From Rhizobium sp. R634 (GTDB taxonomy: Bacteria > Pseudomonadota > Alphaproteobacteria > Rhizobiales > Rhizobiaceae), in assembly GCF_002211305.1 (NCBI RefSeq), contig NZ_LOKW01000012.1:1-64000 (forward strand): a stretch of 64,000 bases of DNA, read 5' to 3'. How positions within the stretch are numbered: the stretch's first letter is position 1; each line of letters opens with the position of its first letter. Both the position numbers and the translations under genes were made by a program. Of this stretch, positions 27,606 through 38,367 are shown piece after piece. The notes below the pieces were generated by a model, which worked only from the letters and a program-made list of their open reading frames with translations, did no database searches and was not told the DNA's origin.

Positions 27606-27815
27606 TCACTTCTCGTCGACGACGCGAACGAGATGCTGGACAGCACGGATCATGCCACGAACTGAAGGAGTATCCTCCAGCGTGCGGCGACGGTGCATCT
27701 TGTTCAGTCCGAGACCGATCAGCGTGCGCTGCTGGACGTCCGGACGGCGAATCGGGCTGCCGATCTGTTCGATCGTGACAGTCTTCGCTTCAGCCTTCTT
27801 GGTAGCCTTGGCCAT
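27606..27815 (-). CDS. rpmD: 50S ribosomal protein L30
   Basis: 69 aa. [21 protein letters not shown] and [20 protein letters not shown] are the L30 core; the N-terminal nine residues (MAKATKKAE) form a short basic lead common in rhizobia. Gaps of 13 nt to rpsE and 16 nt to rplO place it firmly in the operon. Confidence 0.97.
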   Translation of the reverse strand: MAKATKKAEAKTVTIEQIGSPIRRPDVQQRTLIGLGLNKMHRRRTLEDTPSVRGMIRAVQHLVRVVDEK

Positions 27816-27828
27816 TGGTCAGCTCCTC

Positions 27829-28398
27829 TTATTCTTCAGAGGCGTTGCCGGAGGCGGCACGGCGAGCCTGGAGCGTTGCATACTTGATGCCGCGCTGAGC
27901 TGCGATGTCCTTCGGGTGAACCTGGTGCTTCAGAGCGTCGAAGGTGGCGCGAACCATGTTGTAGGGGTTCGACGAACCGGTCGACTTGGCGACGACGTCG
28001 TGCATGCCGAGCGTTTCGAAAACGGCGCGCATCGGACCGCCGGCGATGATGCCGGTACCGACCTTGGCCGAGCGCAGCAGAACCTTGCCGGCGCCGTGGC
28101 GGCCATGAACGTCGTGATGCAGCGTACGGCCGTCACGCAGCGGTACGAAAATCAGTTCGCGCTTGGCGGCTTCGGTCGCCTTGCGGATGGCTTCCGGCAC
28201 TTCGCGTGCCTTGCCATGGCCGAAGCCGACGCGGCCCTTCTGGTCGCCGACGACGACGAGTGCTGCGAAACCAAAACGACGGCCGCCCTTGACGACCTTG
28301 GCGACGCGGTTGATCGCGACAAGCTTGTCGACGAATTCGCTATCGCGCTCTTCACGGCTCTGGCGGTCTTCCCGCTGCGGCCTTCTTTCCTGTGCCAT
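27829..28398 (-). CDS. rpsE: 30S ribosomal protein S5
   Basis: 189 aa. A charged N-terminus ([20 protein letters not shown]) precedes [20 protein letters not shown], the S5 RNA-binding domain. [18 protein letters not shown] is the second-domain signature. The start is ATG 28398 with GGAAGAGGACA ahead; the open frame further upstream is rejected. S5 shapes decoding-site accuracy in the 30S body. Confidence 0.98.
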   Translation of the reverse strand: MAQERRPQREDRQSREERDSEFVDKLVAINRVAKVVKGGRRFGFAALVVVGDQKGRVGFGHGKAREVPEAIRKATEAAKRELIFVPLRDGRTLHHDVHGRHGAGKVLLRSAKVGTGIIAGGPMRAVFETLGMHDVVAKSTGSSNPYNMVRATFDALKHQVHPKDIAAQRGIKYATLQARRAASGNASEE

Positions 28399-28528
28399 TG
28401 TCCTCTTCCTTTTTCTTTTCCGGGTGCAATCGGCAAACAAATGAGGACCGCATCAGCCTCCCCTCTCGGAGAGTGCCTGCGGTCCGGCGAAAATCCGGCC
28501 GGCGCCAAAAGCTCCGGCCGGAAACTGA

Positions 28529-28891
28529 TCAGAAGGTGAGACCGCCTTCGCGGGCTGCATCGGCAAGAGCCTTGATGCGGCCGTGATAGATGAAGGCGCC
28601 ACGGTCGAACACGACCTCGGTGACGCCCGCCTTCGAAGCGCGCTCTGCAACGAGCTTGCCGACGAGGGCAGCCGCTGCGGTGTCAGCACCGGTCTTCAGA
28701 GAACCGCGCAGATCCTTATCGAGGGTCGATGCAGCGGCAAGCGTCTTGCCGGCGACATCGTCGATAACCTGAGCGTAGATGTTCTTCGAGGAGCGATGAA
28801 CCGACAGGCGCGGACGGCCGTTGGCCACCGACTTGAGATGACGGCGCACGCGGTTGGCACGACGTGCAAGTGCTTCTTTCCTGCTAGCCAT
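28529..28891 (-). CDS. rplR: 50S ribosomal protein L18
   Basis: 120 aa. [20 protein letters not shown] then [15 protein letters not shown], and [20 protein letters not shown] at the C-terminus, are typical. L18 binds 5S rRNA with L5 (rplE, also here). It lies 12 nt after rplF and 130 nt before rpsE; the latter gap shows no gene. Confidence 0.98.
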   Translation of the reverse strand: MASRKEALARRANRVRRHLKSVANGRPRLSVHRSSKNIYAQVIDDVAGKTLAAASTLDKDLRGSLKTGADTAAAALVGKLVAERASKAGVTEVVFDRGAFIYHGRIKALADAAREGGLTF

Positions 28892-28903
28892 TTCGCGTGA
28901 TCC

Positions 28904-29437
28904 TTACTTCTTCTTGCCTTCTTTGCGGACGATCCGCTCGTCAGCGTACTTGACGCCCTTGCCTTTGTAAGGCTCAGGACCGCGATATTCGCGGATTTCG
29001 GCGGCGACCTGACCGACCTGCTGCTTATTGATGCCGGAGACAACAATTTCAGTCGGCTTCGGAACGGCGATTGTGATGCCGACCGGCGGCTCATAGATCA
29101 CGTCGTGGCTGAAGCCGAGGGCCAGCTGCAGGTTCTTGCCCTGCAGGGAGGCACGGTAACCGACGCCGTTGATTTCGAGCTTGCGCTCGAAGCCGTCCTT
29201 GACGCCCTTGAAGATGCCTTCGATCATCGTGCGGGACATGCCCCACTTCGAACGTGCATCCTTGGACTGGTTCACGGGCGTCACGACGACCGCGTTGTTT
29301 TCGAGCTTGAGGCTGATTTCGTCGTTAGCGACGAAGAACAGCTCGCCCTTCGGGCCCTTTGCAGTAACCTTCTGGCCATCGACCGTAGCCGTGATCCCAG
29401 CAGGCACCTGAACGGGCTTTTTACCGATACGAGACAT
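28904..29437 (-). CDS. rplF: 50S ribosomal protein L6
   Basis: 177 aa with two homologous domains. [19 protein letters not shown] starts the first; the second contains [14 protein letters not shown] and the conserved [16 protein letters not shown] near the C-terminus. Located near the factor-binding region of the 50S subunit. ATG 29437, 42 nt after rpsH. Confidence 0.98.
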   Translation of the reverse strand: MSRIGKKPVQVPAGITATVDGQKVTAKGPKGELFFVANDEISLKLENNAVVVTPVNQSKDARSKWGMSRTMIEGIFKGVKDGFERKLEINGVGYRASLQGKNLQLALGFSHDVIYEPPVGITIAVPKPTEIVVSGINKQQVGQVAAEIREYRGPEPYKGKGVKYADERIVRKEGKKK

Positions 29438-29479
29438 GTTTCAATCCTGTCTGTTCGCTATGGAGATCCCTGCCCGATC

Positions 29480-29878
29480 TTAGAAGACCGAGCAAAGAAC
29501 CTCGCCACCAACGTTCTGTTCGCGAGCCTGGTGATCGGCCATCACGCCCTTCGGGGTCGAAAGGATGGTGATGCCGAGACCGTTCGCGACCTGCGGAATG
29601 GACTTGACCGAGACATAAACCCGGCGGCCCGGCTTGGACACACGGCCGATCTCACGGATCACCGATGCGCCTTCATAATATTTCAGCTCGATGCTGAGTT
29701 CCGACTTGCCGTTGCCGAAATCGACAACGGAGTAGCCACGGATGTAGCCTTCGGACTGCAGGACATCAAGAACACGTGCACGGAGCTTGGACGCAGGCGT
29801 CGAGACCGACGACTTGCGGCGGGAAGCGCCGTTACGGATACGGGTGAGCATATCGCCCAACGGATCAGTCATTGTCAT
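29480..29878 (-). CDS. rpsH: 30S ribosomal protein S8
   Basis: 132 aa. [19 protein letters not shown] at the start and [19 protein letters not shown] near the end are conserved. In enterobacteria S8 is the translational repressor of the spc operon; the same here is possible but no target is apparent. ATG 29878 or 29872 (two codons apart) are both possible. It follows rpsN by 12 nt. Confidence 0.98.
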   Translation of the reverse strand: MTMTDPLGDMLTRIRNGASRRKSSVSTPASKLRARVLDVLQSEGYIRGYSVVDFGNGKSELSIELKYYEGASVIREIGRVSKPGRRVYVSVKSIPQVANGLGITILSTPKGVMADHQAREQNVGGEVLCSVF

Positions 29879-29890
29879 CTAACCTGCTCC

Positions 29891-30196
29891 TTACCAGCTC
29901 GACTTGACGATGCCCGGCACCTTGCCGAGATTGCCCAGTTCACGCAGCGCAATACGCGACATGCGCAGTTTGCGGTAATATGCGCGCGGACGCCCCGAAA
30001 CTTCGCAACGGTTGCGAATACGGGTCTTCGATCCATCACGCGGCAGGGATGCCAGCTTGATCGAGGCCTTGAACCGCTCTTCGATCGGAAGAGCCTGGTT
30101 CATGATGATCGCCTTCAACGCAGCCCGCTTAGCGGCCTGGTTGGCGACCGTAGTACGGCGGCGCTTGTTCTTTTCAACTGCGCTTGTCTTCGCCAT
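29891..30196 (-). CDS. rpsN: 30S ribosomal protein S14 (zinc-free long form)
   Basis: 101 aa, the long C-minus type. [20 protein letters not shown], the middle [20 protein letters not shown] and the conserved end [20 protein letters not shown] are present. No CxxC pairs occur, so no zinc ribbon. The start is ATG 30196 after AAGGAACCTGAC; the longer frame overlaps rplE and is rejected. Confidence 0.97.
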   Translation of the reverse strand: MAKTSAVEKNKRRRTTVANQAAKRAALKAIIMNQALPIEERFKASIKLASLPRDGSKTRIRNRCEVSGRPRAYYRKLRMSRIALRELGNLGKVPGIVKSSW

Positions 30197-30228
30197 GTCA
30201 GGTTCCTTTTCTACGCTCGTCGTTACGG

Positions 30229-30786
30229 TTATTGACGGAACGGGAAGCTGAACTCTTTCAGAAGAGCCCGTGCTTCGTCGTCGGTCGTCGCCGTCGTGCA
30301 AACGATGATGTCCATGCCCCACATCTGATCAACCTTGTCGTAGTTGATTTCAGGGAACACAATGTGCTCCTTGATGCCCATGGCGAAGTTGCCACGGCCG
30401 TCAAAGCTCTTCGGGTTCAGGCCGCGGAAGTCGCGAACGCGCGGGAGCGCGATGTTCACGAGACGGTCCAGGAACTCGTACATGCGGGCGCCGCGCAGGG
30501 TGACCTTGGCGCCGATCGGCATCTGTTCGCGGACCTTGAAGCCTGCGATAGAGTTGCGTGCACGGGTGATGACCGGCTTCTGGCCGGCGATCGCTGCGAG
30601 GTCGGCGGCAGCTACCGTCGGCTTCTTCGAGTCAGCGGTCGCTTCGCCGACACCCATGTTGATCACGATCTTGTCGAGCTTCGGGATCATCATCTCGTTG
30701 GCGTAGGAGAACTGCTCCTGCATCGCCTTGCGGATGCGCTCGACATATTCCTTCTTGAGCCGCGGCTCGTATTTTGCCTCAGCCAT
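30229..30786 (-). CDS. rplE: 50S ribosomal protein L5
   Basis: 185 aa. [16 protein letters not shown] and [19 protein letters not shown] identify it, and [19 protein letters not shown] contains the 5S-rRNA and P-site contact loop. Its ATG is within ATGGCTGA, overlapping the rplX stop by 8 nt, so translation is coupled. Confidence 0.98.
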   Translation of the reverse strand: MAEAKYEPRLKKEYVERIRKAMQEQFSYANEMMIPKLDKIVINMGVGEATADSKKPTVAAADLAAIAGQKPVITRARNSIAGFKVREQMPIGAKVTLRGARMYEFLDRLVNIALPRVRDFRGLNPKSFDGRGNFAMGIKEHIVFPEINYDKVDQMWGMDIIVCTTATTDDEARALLKEFSFPFRQ

Positions 30787-31087
30787 CGATCACTTCTCCA
30801 GAACGCTTGGCCACACGGACCTTCTTGCCGTCAACGACCTTGAAACCGACGCGGGTCGGCTTTCCGTCCTTGTCGACGATTGCAATGTTCGACAGGTGAA
30901 CCGGGGCTTCCTTGTTGATGATGCCGGCTTCCTGGTTCTGCGTCTGGCGCTGATGGCGCTTCACGACGTTGACACCACGGACGACCGCACGATCTTCCTT
31001 CGGCATGACCTGAACAACTTCGCCGGTGCGGCCCTTGTCCTTGCCAGCGAGCATGACGACCTTGTCGCCTTTACGAATCTTCTGCAT
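30779..31087 (-). CDS. rplX: 50S ribosomal protein L24
   Basis: 102 aa. The KOW motif is at the start ([20 protein letters not shown]) and [19 protein letters not shown] follows. L24 is an assembly initiator of the 50S subunit. Gap of 11 nt to rplN and 8-nt overlap with rplE. Confidence 0.98.
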   Translation of the reverse strand: MQKIRKGDKVVMLAGKDKGRTGEVVQVMPKEDRAVVRGVNVVKRHQRQTQNQEAGIINKEAPVHLSNIAIVDKDGKPTRVGFKVVDGKKVRVAKRSGEVIDG

Positions 31088-31098
31088 CGCTTCGCTCC

Positions 31099-31467
31099 TT
31101 ACAGTACTTCGGGAGCCAGCGAGATGATCTTCATGTGGTTCTTGGCGCGAAGTTCGCGCGGAACCGGTCCGAAGATACGGGTGCCGATCGGCTCTTTCTT
31201 GTTGTCGATGAGGACTGCTGCGTTGGTGTCGAAGCGGATGACGGAGCCATCCGGACGACGGATGTCCTTGGCGGTGCGAACGACAACCGCCTTCATCACG
31301 TCACCCTTCTTCACGCGGCCGCGCGGGATCGCTTCCTTGATCGAAACGACGATGACGTCGCCGATCGAGGCATACTTGCGCTTCGAGCCGCCCAGCACCT
31401 TGATGCACATGACACGACGTGCGCCGGAATTATCCGCGACGTCGAGGTTTGTTTGCATCTGAATCAT
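31099..31467 (-). CDS. rplN: 50S ribosomal protein L14
   Basis: 122 aa. [20 protein letters not shown] and the [19 protein letters not shown] segment are conserved, with [20 protein letters not shown] at the end. Start at ATG 31467 (MIQMQT) or ATG 31458. An unusual 260-nt gap with a terminator-like hairpin separates it from rpsQ, so it may have its own promoter. Confidence 0.98.
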   Translation of the reverse strand: MIQMQTNLDVADNSGARRVMCIKVLGGSKRKYASIGDVIVVSIKEAIPRGRVKKGDVMKAVVVRTAKDIRRPDGSVIRFDTNAAVLIDNKKEPIGTRIFGPVPRELRAKNHMKIISLAPEVL

Positions 31468-31642
31468 ATCAGGTCGCCTTCTTGGTTTACCGGAATGGTT
31501 GGGCTAGCCCCCTACTCCGGCTTATGAAAATGTCCGCCGGCCAGCCTGCCATGACGGCAAGCAGAACGCGGCAATAGCTGAATAGCGCGGGGTCGATCGT
31601 GCCAGGGTGGTTTCCCGAACGGGACCTTCCGTGCGCTCAAAG

Positions 31643-31671
31643 CAAAAGAACGCCCGGCATTCGAGCGTTCT
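31643..31671 (-). terminator. Terminator-like hairpin inside the ribosomal operon (rpsQ/rplN)
   Basis: On the minus strand AGAACGC, an 11-nt loop, GCGTTCT, then TTTGCTTTG (the T-run starts in the stem). It lies in the 260-nt rpsQ-rplN gap, a junction that is normally very short. The structure fits a Rho-independent terminator or attenuator. Confidence 0.62.
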
Positions 31672-31727
31672 GACGCTGCTTCATACAGATATTTCGGCGA
31701 GACGCAAGGCCTCGCGCAAAATTCTGT

Positions 31728-31967
31728 TTACTTGCCCTGGGCGGCGATCACCGTCCAGCGCTTGTCCTTGGAGATCGGCGCGCATTCCTCGATGGATACG
31801 GTATCGCCGATCTTGTACTGGTTGTTTTCGTCGTGGGCCTTGTACTTCTTGGAACGACGAACGGTCTTCTGGAGCAGCGGGTGAGCGAAACGACGCTCGA
31901 CGCGAACCACTACCGTCTTCTCGTTCTTGTCGCCAACGACGACGCCCTGCAGGATGCGCTTCGGCAT
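31728..31967 (-). CDS. rpsQ: 30S ribosomal protein S17
   Basis: 79 aa. [20 protein letters not shown] and [20 protein letters not shown] are S17 signatures; [17 protein letters not shown] ends the OB fold. 12 nt after rpmC. Normal length for the family. Confidence 0.98.
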   Translation of the reverse strand: MPKRILQGVVVGDKNEKTVVVRVERRFAHPLLQKTVRRSKKYKAHDENNQYKIGDTVSIEECAPISKDKRWTVIAAQGK

Positions 31968-31979
31968 GTTTTTCTTCCT

Positions 31980-32180
31980 TTAGGCCTTAACTTCTGCCGC
32001 CTTCTGGCGGGCAATGGTTTTCACGCGGGCGATGTCCTTGCGGACTTCGTTGATGCGCGAGGACTTTTCGAGCTGGCCGGTCGCCTTCTGGAAGCGCAGG
32101 TTGAACTGCTCCTTCTTCAGCTTGGCAAGCTCGTCCTTGAGTTGGTCGGCGGTCAACGCGCGAACATCTGAGGCTTTCAT
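31980..32180 (-). CDS. rpmC: 50S ribosomal protein L29
   Basis: 66 aa. The two-helix coil is obvious: [19 protein letters not shown] and [20 protein letters not shown]. The start is ATG 32180; the open frame upstream is antigenic noise over rplP. L29 sits at the polypeptide exit near the signal-recognition site. Confidence 0.97.
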   Translation of the reverse strand: MKASDVRALTADQLKDELAKLKKEQFNLRFQKATGQLEKSSRINEVRKDIARVKTIARQKAAEVKA

Positions 32181-32191
32181 GAGCTCAATCC

Positions 32192-32605
32192 TTACTCTGC
32201 AATGCGCTGAACGAAGCGCGTCTTGACCGAGAGCTTGGCAGAGCCGAGGCGAAGCGCCTCGCGGGCGATCTCTTCGCTGACGCCGTCGATCTCGAACATC
32301 ATACGACCGGGCTTGACCTTGCATGCCCAGTACTCAACGGAGCCCTTACCTTTACCCATGCGGACTTCGGTCGGCTTTGCGGTTACCGGAACGTCCGGGA
32401 ACACGCGGATCCAAACACGGCCGGCGCGCTTCATGTAACGCGTGATCGCGCGGCGGGCCGCTTCGATTTCACGTGCGTTAACGCGGTTCGGCTCCTGAGC
32501 CTTCAGGCCGAATTCGCCGAAGGCAAGGTCGGAACCGCCCTTGGCTACGCCCTTGATGCGGCCCTTGAACTGCTTGCGGTACTTAGTACGCTTTGGCTGC
32601 AACAT
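32192..32605 (-). CDS. rplP: 50S ribosomal protein L16
   Basis: 137 aa. [40 protein letters not shown] and [16 protein letters not shown] match the family throughout. It lies near the A-site tRNA in the 50S. Gaps of 38 nt to rpsC and 11 nt to rpmC. Confidence 0.98.
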   Translation of the reverse strand: MLQPKRTKYRKQFKGRIKGVAKGGSDLAFGEFGLKAQEPNRVNAREIEAARRAITRYMKRAGRVWIRVFPDVPVTAKPTEVRMGKGKGSVEYWACKVKPGRMMFEIDGVSEEIAREALRLGSAKLSVKTRFVQRIAE

Positions 32606-32643
32606 TTTCTTACTTCTCCGAGCTTATCTTTCGCCAGCGCTAA

Positions 32644-33378
32644 TTACGCGTTGTCGCGTTCGCGGCGACGATCGCCACGGTCGCGTTCGCGGCTTGCCGG
32701 ACCCTGTGCGTCGCCTTCCAGCGCGCGACGTTCGGAAGCCATCGGATCGTGCTCAAGGATTTCGCCCTTGAAGATCCAGACCTTGATGCCGCAGATACCG
32801 AATGCGGTTTCGGCTTCAGCCGTACCGTAGTCGATGTCAGCACGCAGGGTGTGCAGCGGAACGCGGCCTTCGCGATACCATTCCGTACGAGCGATTTCCG
32901 CGCCGCCGAGACGGCCGGCGCAGGTGATCTTAATGCCTTCGGCGCCAAGACGCATCGCGGACTGAACGGCGCGCTTCATGGCGCGGCGGAAAGCCACGCG
33001 GCGCTCGAGCTGCTGGGCGATCGACTGAGCGACCAGCGTCGCATCGACTTCAGGCTTGCGCACTTCGACGATGTTGAGGTGCGTTTCCGAGTTGGTCATA
33101 TCGGACAGCTTCTTGCGGAGCTTGTCGATGTCGGCGCCCTTACGGCCGATGATCAGGCCCGGACGAGCCGAGTGGATCGTAACGCGGCACTTCTTGTGCG
33201 GACGCTCGATGACCACCTTGGAGATGCCTGCCTGCTTCAGTTCGCTCATGACGAACTTGCGCATCTTCAGGTCTTCGTGCAGCAGCTGGCCATACTCGGC
33301 ATTATCCGCGAACCAGCGGCTATCCCAGGTACGGTTGATGCCGAGACGGAAACCGATCGGATTGATTTTCTGACCCAT
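32644..33378 (-). CDS. rpsC: 30S ribosomal protein S3
   Basis: 244 aa, longer than the E. coli protein (233) because of a charged C-terminal tail ending [40 protein letters not shown], the KH motif [18 protein letters not shown] and [12 protein letters not shown] are conserved. The start ATG overlaps the rplV stop by one base (TAATG). Confidence 0.98.
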   Translation of the reverse strand: MGQKINPIGFRLGINRTWDSRWFADNAEYGQLLHEDLKMRKFVMSELKQAGISKVVIERPHKKCRVTIHSARPGLIIGRKGADIDKLRKKLSDMTNSETHLNIVEVRKPEVDATLVAQSIAQQLERRVAFRRAMKRAVQSAMRLGAEGIKITCAGRLGGAEIARTEWYREGRVPLHTLRADIDYGTAEAETAFGICGIKVWIFKGEILEHDPMASERRALEGDAQGPASRERDRGDRRRERDNA

Positions 33379-33767
33379 TATGCGGCCTCCTCTGCTGCCT
33401 GCACTTCACGAACGACGATCGTCAGGTGCGCGAAGGGCTTTTCGATGCGCGACGCGCGACCGCGGCCACGAGCGTGAAAACGCTTCATGACGATCGACTT
33501 GCCGACATAGGCCTCGGCGACGACAAGAGCGTCGACGTCGAGATCGTGGTTGTTCTCGGCGTTAGCGATCGCGGATTCGAGCGTCTTCTTGACGGCGCCC
33601 GCGATGCGCTTGCGGGAGAACTCCAGCTCAGCGAGTGCACGCTCGACCTTCTTGCCGCGGATGGCCGCAGCAACCAGGTTGAGCTTCTGGGGGCTGACGC
33701 GGAGCGTGCGGGCGACTGCTTGCGCCTCGTTGTCCTTCAGCCGGCGTTCGGCTTTTGCCTTGCCCAT
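33378..33767 (-). CDS. rplV: 50S ribosomal protein L22
   Basis: 129 aa. [20 protein letters not shown] begins the core. The beta-hairpin lining the exit tunnel is [20 protein letters not shown]. It has no deletion in the loop of the kind that gives macrolide resistance. It follows rpsS by 2 nt. Confidence 0.98.
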   Translation of the reverse strand: MGKAKAERRLKDNEAQAVARTLRVSPQKLNLVAAAIRGKKVERALAELEFSRKRIAGAVKKTLESAIANAENNHDLDVDALVVAEAYVGKSIVMKRFHARGRGRASRIEKPFAHLTIVVREVQAAEEAA

Positions 33768-33769
33768 TG

Positions 33770-34048
33770 TTACTTCCTCTTCGCCTTCTTGTCCGCGCCG
33801 TGACCGTAGTAGGTGCGGGTCGGAGAGAATTCACCGAATTTGTGGCCGACCATGTCTTCATTGACGCTGACCGGGATATGCTTGCTGCCGTTGTAGACGC
33901 CGAAGGTAAGACCGACGAACTGCGGCAGGATCGTGGAGCGACGGCTCCAGATCTTGATCACTTCTGCACGTCCGCCTTCACGAACCTTCTCAGCCTTCTT
34001 GAGAAGATAGCCGTCAACGAACGGACCTTTCCATACTGAACGAGCCAT
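33770..34048 (-). CDS. rpsS: 30S ribosomal protein S19
   Basis: 92 aa. [20 protein letters not shown], then [19 protein letters not shown] and [20 protein letters not shown], all conserved. S19 pairs with S13 in the head of the 30S. 15 nt after rplB. Confidence 0.98.
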   Translation of the reverse strand: MARSVWKGPFVDGYLLKKAEKVREGGRAEVIKIWSRRSTILPQFVGLTFGVYNGSKHIPVSVNEDMVGHKFGEFSPTRTYYGHGADKKAKRK

Positions 34049-34063
34049 TGGAGACTTCCTCTC

Positions 34064-34900
34064 TTACTTCTTACGCTGATGACGCGAGCGCATGATCATC
34101 TTGTCGGTCGACTTGTTCGACCGGGTGCGCTTGCCCTTGGTCGGCTTGCCCCACGGAGTCACCGGATGGCGACCACCGGAGGTGCGGCCTTCACCACCGC
34201 CGTGCGGATGGTCGACCGGGTTCATGACGACACCGCGGTTATGCGGACGCTTGCCGCGCCAAACGGTACGACCGGCCTTGCCGTCGTTGATGTTGGCGTG
34301 GTCAGGGTTGGAGACCGCGCCGATCGAAGCGAGGCAGACGCCGCTGACGAGGCGCTGTTCACCGGAGTTCAGGCGAAGGATCGCCATGCCCTGGTCACGG
34401 CCGACGAGCTGCGCGTAGGAACCGGCGGAGCGGGCGATCTGACCGCCCTTGCCCGGCTTCATTTCCACGTTGTGGATGATGGAGCCTACCGGGATGTACT
34501 GCAGCGGCATGGTGTTGCCAGGCTTGACGTCGACAGCCTTTTCCGAAGCGATGACCTTGTCGCCGGCAGCCAAACGCTGCGGAGCGATGATGTAGGCCTG
34601 TTCGCCATCGGCGTAGCTGACGAGCGCGATGAAAGCCGTGCGGTTCGGGTCGTATTCGATACGCTCGACCGTGCCTTCGACATCGAACTTGCGACGCTTG
34701 AAGTCGACCAGACGGTAGCTGCGCTTATGACCGCCGCCGATGAAGCGGGCAGTGATGCGGCCGAGGTTGTTACGACCGCCGCTCTTGCTCAGACCTTCCG
34801 TCAGCGCCTTGACCGGCTTGCCCTTGTAGAGCGAGGAGCGGTCCACGATGACCAGCTGACGCTGGCTCGGGGTCGTCGGATTGAATGTTTTCAATGCCAT
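34064..34900 (-). CDS. rplB: 50S ribosomal protein L2
   Basis: 278 aa. [20 protein letters not shown] and the C-terminal [20 protein letters not shown], containing the peptidyl-transferase-centre histidine, identify it. L2 is needed for subunit joining. 11 nt after rplW; the basic tail ([11 protein letters not shown]) is normal. Confidence 0.99.
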   Translation of the reverse strand: MALKTFNPTTPSQRQLVIVDRSSLYKGKPVKALTEGLSKSGGRNNLGRITARFIGGGHKRSYRLVDFKRRKFDVEGTVERIEYDPNRTAFIALVSYADGEQAYIIAPQRLAAGDKVIASEKAVDVKPGNTMPLQYIPVGSIIHNVEMKPGKGGQIARSAGSYAQLVGRDQGMAILRLNSGEQRLVSGVCLASIGAVSNPDHANINDGKAGRTVWRGKRPHNRGVVMNPVDHPHGGGEGRTSGGRHPVTPWGKPTKGKRTRSNKSTDKMIMRSRHQRKK

Positions 34901-34911
34901 TTTCTTATTCC

Positions 34912-35205
34912 TCAGAGACCGGTGGAGACGTCGATCGTCTGGCCTTCAGCCAGCGTCACGACAGCCTTCTTCACGTCCTTCTGCTTGCCGACGAAACCGC
35001 GGAACCGCTTGGTCTTGCCCTTGCGCAGCAGAGTGTTGACGGCCGTGACCTTGACGCCGAACAGCGCCTCGACCGCAGCCTTGATTTCCGGCTTCGTCGC
35101 CTGCTTGGCGACATTGAAAACAACCTGGTTGTTCTCGGATACCAGCGTGGACTTTTCGGTGATCGCCGGGGAGACGATCACATCATAGTGGCGGAGATCG
35201 GTCAC
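34912..35205 (-). CDS. rplW: 50S ribosomal protein L23
   Basis: 97 aa. [20 protein letters not shown] and [20 protein letters not shown] are typical, followed by the [20 protein letters not shown] loop. The start codon is GTG, overlapping the rplD stop (GTGA). L23 docks trigger factor and SRP at the exit. Confidence 0.97.
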   Translation of the reverse strand: MTDLRHYDVIVSPAITEKSTLVSENNQVVFNVAKQATKPEIKAAVEALFGVKVTAVNTLLRKGKTKRFRGFVGKQKDVKKAVVTLAEGQTIDVSTGL

Positions 35206-35822
35206 TTGAATCGCTCCTCTAGCGCTTCAACCGCAGCCTTGGAAAGCACGAGCTTGCCGCGGCGCACGATGTCGTAAACATTGATGCCCTGGATCGGCAG
35301 AACATCGATATTCGGGATGTTCTGAGCTGCGAGCTTGAAGTTGCCGTCAAGCTCTGCGCCGCCGATGAAGAGGGCGTTGGTCAGGCCGAGCGTCTCGAAA
35401 GCAGACGCGAGAGCCTTGGTCTTGGCTTCGGCAGCAACCAGGTTGTCGATGACGATGACGTCATCGGCCTTGAGCTTGGCCGAAAGGGCGTGGCGAAGGC
35501 CAAGCGCGCGAACCTTCTTCGGAAGGTCGTGCTCGTGGCTGCGGACGACCGGGCCGTGAGCCTTGCCGCCGCCGCGGAACTGCGGAGCGCGAGCCGAATG
35601 GTGACGGGCGCGGCCCGTACCCTTCTGCTTGTACATCTTAGCGCCGGTGCGCGAAACTTCAGCGCGGCCCTTTGCCTTGTGCGTGCCCTGCTGCTTCTTG
35701 GCAAGCTGCCAGCGGATGACGCGGGCGAGGATGTCTTCGCGGGGCTCGAGGCCGAAAATTTCGTCCGAAAGGGAAACCTTCCCGGCGTCTTTTCCCTCGA
35801 GGGTCTTGACGTTCAATTCCAT
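35202..35822 (-). CDS. rplD: 50S ribosomal protein L4
   Basis: 206 aa. The extended loop [20 protein letters not shown], then [20 protein letters not shown], reaches the exit tunnel. [20 protein letters not shown] starts the protein at ATG 35822, and the frame upstream is rejected. In E. coli L4 represses the S10 operon; no such leader is evident here. Confidence 0.97.
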   Translation of the reverse strand: MELNVKTLEGKDAGKVSLSDEIFGLEPREDILARVIRWQLAKKQQGTHKAKGRAEVSRTGAKMYKQKGTGRARHHSARAPQFRGGGKAHGPVVRSHEHDLPKKVRALGLRHALSAKLKADDVIVIDNLVAAEAKTKALASAFETLGLTNALFIGGAELDGNFKLAAQNIPNIDVLPIQGINVYDIVRRGKLVLSKAAVEALEERFK

Positions 35823-35835
35823 TGATCTGGCTCCC

Positions 35836-36477
35836 TTACTTCGCGGCCGACTTGACGGCGTCGCGCACGATGATCCAGGCACCCTTGGAACCGGGAACAG
35901 CACCCTTGATCAGGATCAGACCACGATCTTCGTCGGTCGAAACCACTTCCAGGTTCTGCGTCGTGACACGCGTCTGGCCCATGTGACCAGCCATCTTCTT
36001 GTTCTTGAAAACCTTGCCCGGGTCCTGGCGCGAGCCGGTCGAACCGTGCGAGCGGTGCGAAACCGACACACCGTGCGTGGCGCGCAGACCGCCGAAACCG
36101 TGGCGCTTCATGGCGCCGGCAAAACCCTTACCGATCGTCGTGCCCGTCACGTCGACGAGCTGACCGGCGGCAAAGTGACCTGCCTTGATCTCGGTGCCGA
36201 TCTCGAGCAGATTGTCTTCCGAGACGCGGAATTCTGCGAGCTTGGCCTTCGGCTCAACGTTGGCGACAGCAAAGTTGCCGCGCATCGCCTTCGACGTGTT
36301 CTTCACCTTCGCCTGGCCTGCACCGAGCTGAACTGCGGTATAGCCATTCTTTTCGACAGTGCGCGTGGCAACGACCTGGCAGCCGTCCATACGCAGTACC
36401 GTTACCGGGACATGCTCGCCGGCGTCGTTGTAGACGCGGGTCATTCCCACCTTCTGTGCAATCACACCTGAACGCAT
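35836..36477 (-). CDS. rplC: 50S ribosomal protein L3
   Basis: 213 aa. [20 protein letters not shown], the [20 protein letters not shown] core loop near the peptidyl-transferase centre, and the [20 protein letters not shown] segment are conserved. One of two 50S assembly initiators. 33 nt after rpsJ. Confidence 0.98.
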   Translation of the reverse strand: MRSGVIAQKVGMTRVYNDAGEHVPVTVLRMDGCQVVATRTVEKNGYTAVQLGAGQAKVKNTSKAMRGNFAVANVEPKAKLAEFRVSEDNLLEIGTEIKAGHFAAGQLVDVTGTTIGKGFAGAMKRHGFGGLRATHGVSVSHRSHGSTGSRQDPGKVFKNKKMAGHMGQTRVTTQNLEVVSTDEDRGLILIKGAVPGSKGAWIIVRDAVKSAAK

Positions 36478-36510
36478 CGGTTCAATCCTTCCAACTCAGC
36501 TCGAGCAAGC

Positions 36511-36819
36511 TCAGAGCTTGATCTCAACATCGACACCGGCGGCGAGATCGAGCTTCATCAGCGCGTCCACCGTCTGCGGGGTCGGGTCTACGATGTCGAG
36601 AAGGCGCTTATGCGTGCGCATCTCGAACTGTTCGCGGCTCTTCTTGTCGATGTGCGGGGACCGGTTGACCGTAAACTTCTCGATGCGGGTCGGAAGCGGA
36701 ACGGGGCCCCGGACGCTTGCACCGGTGCGCTTCGCCGTCGACACGATCTCGCGCGTAGAAGCATCGAGAATCCGGTGATCGAACGCCTTCAGGCGAATGC
36801 GGATATTTTGGCCGTTCAT
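36511..36819 (-). CDS. rpsJ: 30S ribosomal protein S10 (NusE)
   Basis: 102 aa. [20 protein letters not shown] and [20 protein letters not shown] are invariant. S10 also acts as NusE in antitermination with NusB/NusG; nusG is in this window. First gene of the S10 group; AAGGATAACG precedes ATG 36819. Confidence 0.98.
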   Translation of the reverse strand: MNGQNIRIRLKAFDHRILDASTREIVSTAKRTGASVRGPVPLPTRIEKFTVNRSPHIDKKSREQFEMRTHKRLLDIVDPTPQTVDALMKLDLAAGVDVEIKL

Positions 36820-37123
36820 TCGACGTTATCCTTGTGTTTGTTTCCCACATGTCTCTGGACAAGACACGGGTTGTTCTTTCTTCCTAAGGCGGACCACCGG
36901 TTTCAAAGATCGAGAGGGCGCCGAAACGGAACCCTATCCAGTCTTCAGGGCCTTCTAGCCCACCTTAATTGTTTGTTTAGTCACCGCTTCGTCATCCAAA
37001 GCAGTACGCAAATCGCGCTCGCGCGCCATTTGCTATATTTCTGTGTAATAAGCAAGCGGCTTCCGCCGCCTGCTTCATAATAATGTCATCGAATCGGCCA
37101 CTCCGCCGGAGCGGCCGAAGGAA
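36820..37123. other. tuf-rpsJ intergenic region
   Basis: 304 nt with no gene. On the minus strand it starts with the end structures of tuf (hairpins at 37094-37118 and 37050-37075). A small hairpin GGGC-TAGAAG-GCCC lies near 36950. The final part is the rpsJ leader. A promoter for the S10 operon is expected here, but I see no strong -35/-10 pair. Confidence 0.5.
37050..37075 (-). terminator. Hairpin after the first tuf gene
   Basis: AAGCAGGCGGC-GGAA-GCCGCTTGCTT on the minus strand: an 11-bp stem with one G-T pair and a GGAA tetraloop, followed by ATTACAC. It lies about 50 nt beyond the tuf stop. A second, GC-rich hairpin (TCGGCC..GGCCGA, 37094-37118) precedes it. The T-run is poor, so it may be a processing or partial terminator. 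Confidence 0.55.
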
Positions 37124-38301
<1,178 letters not shown>

Positions 38302-38367
38302 TCGGCTCTCCGTTTTGCTAGTCCCCGAGGGGAGCTAATTCTTGTTATCGGTCAATTGGTATTCCGG

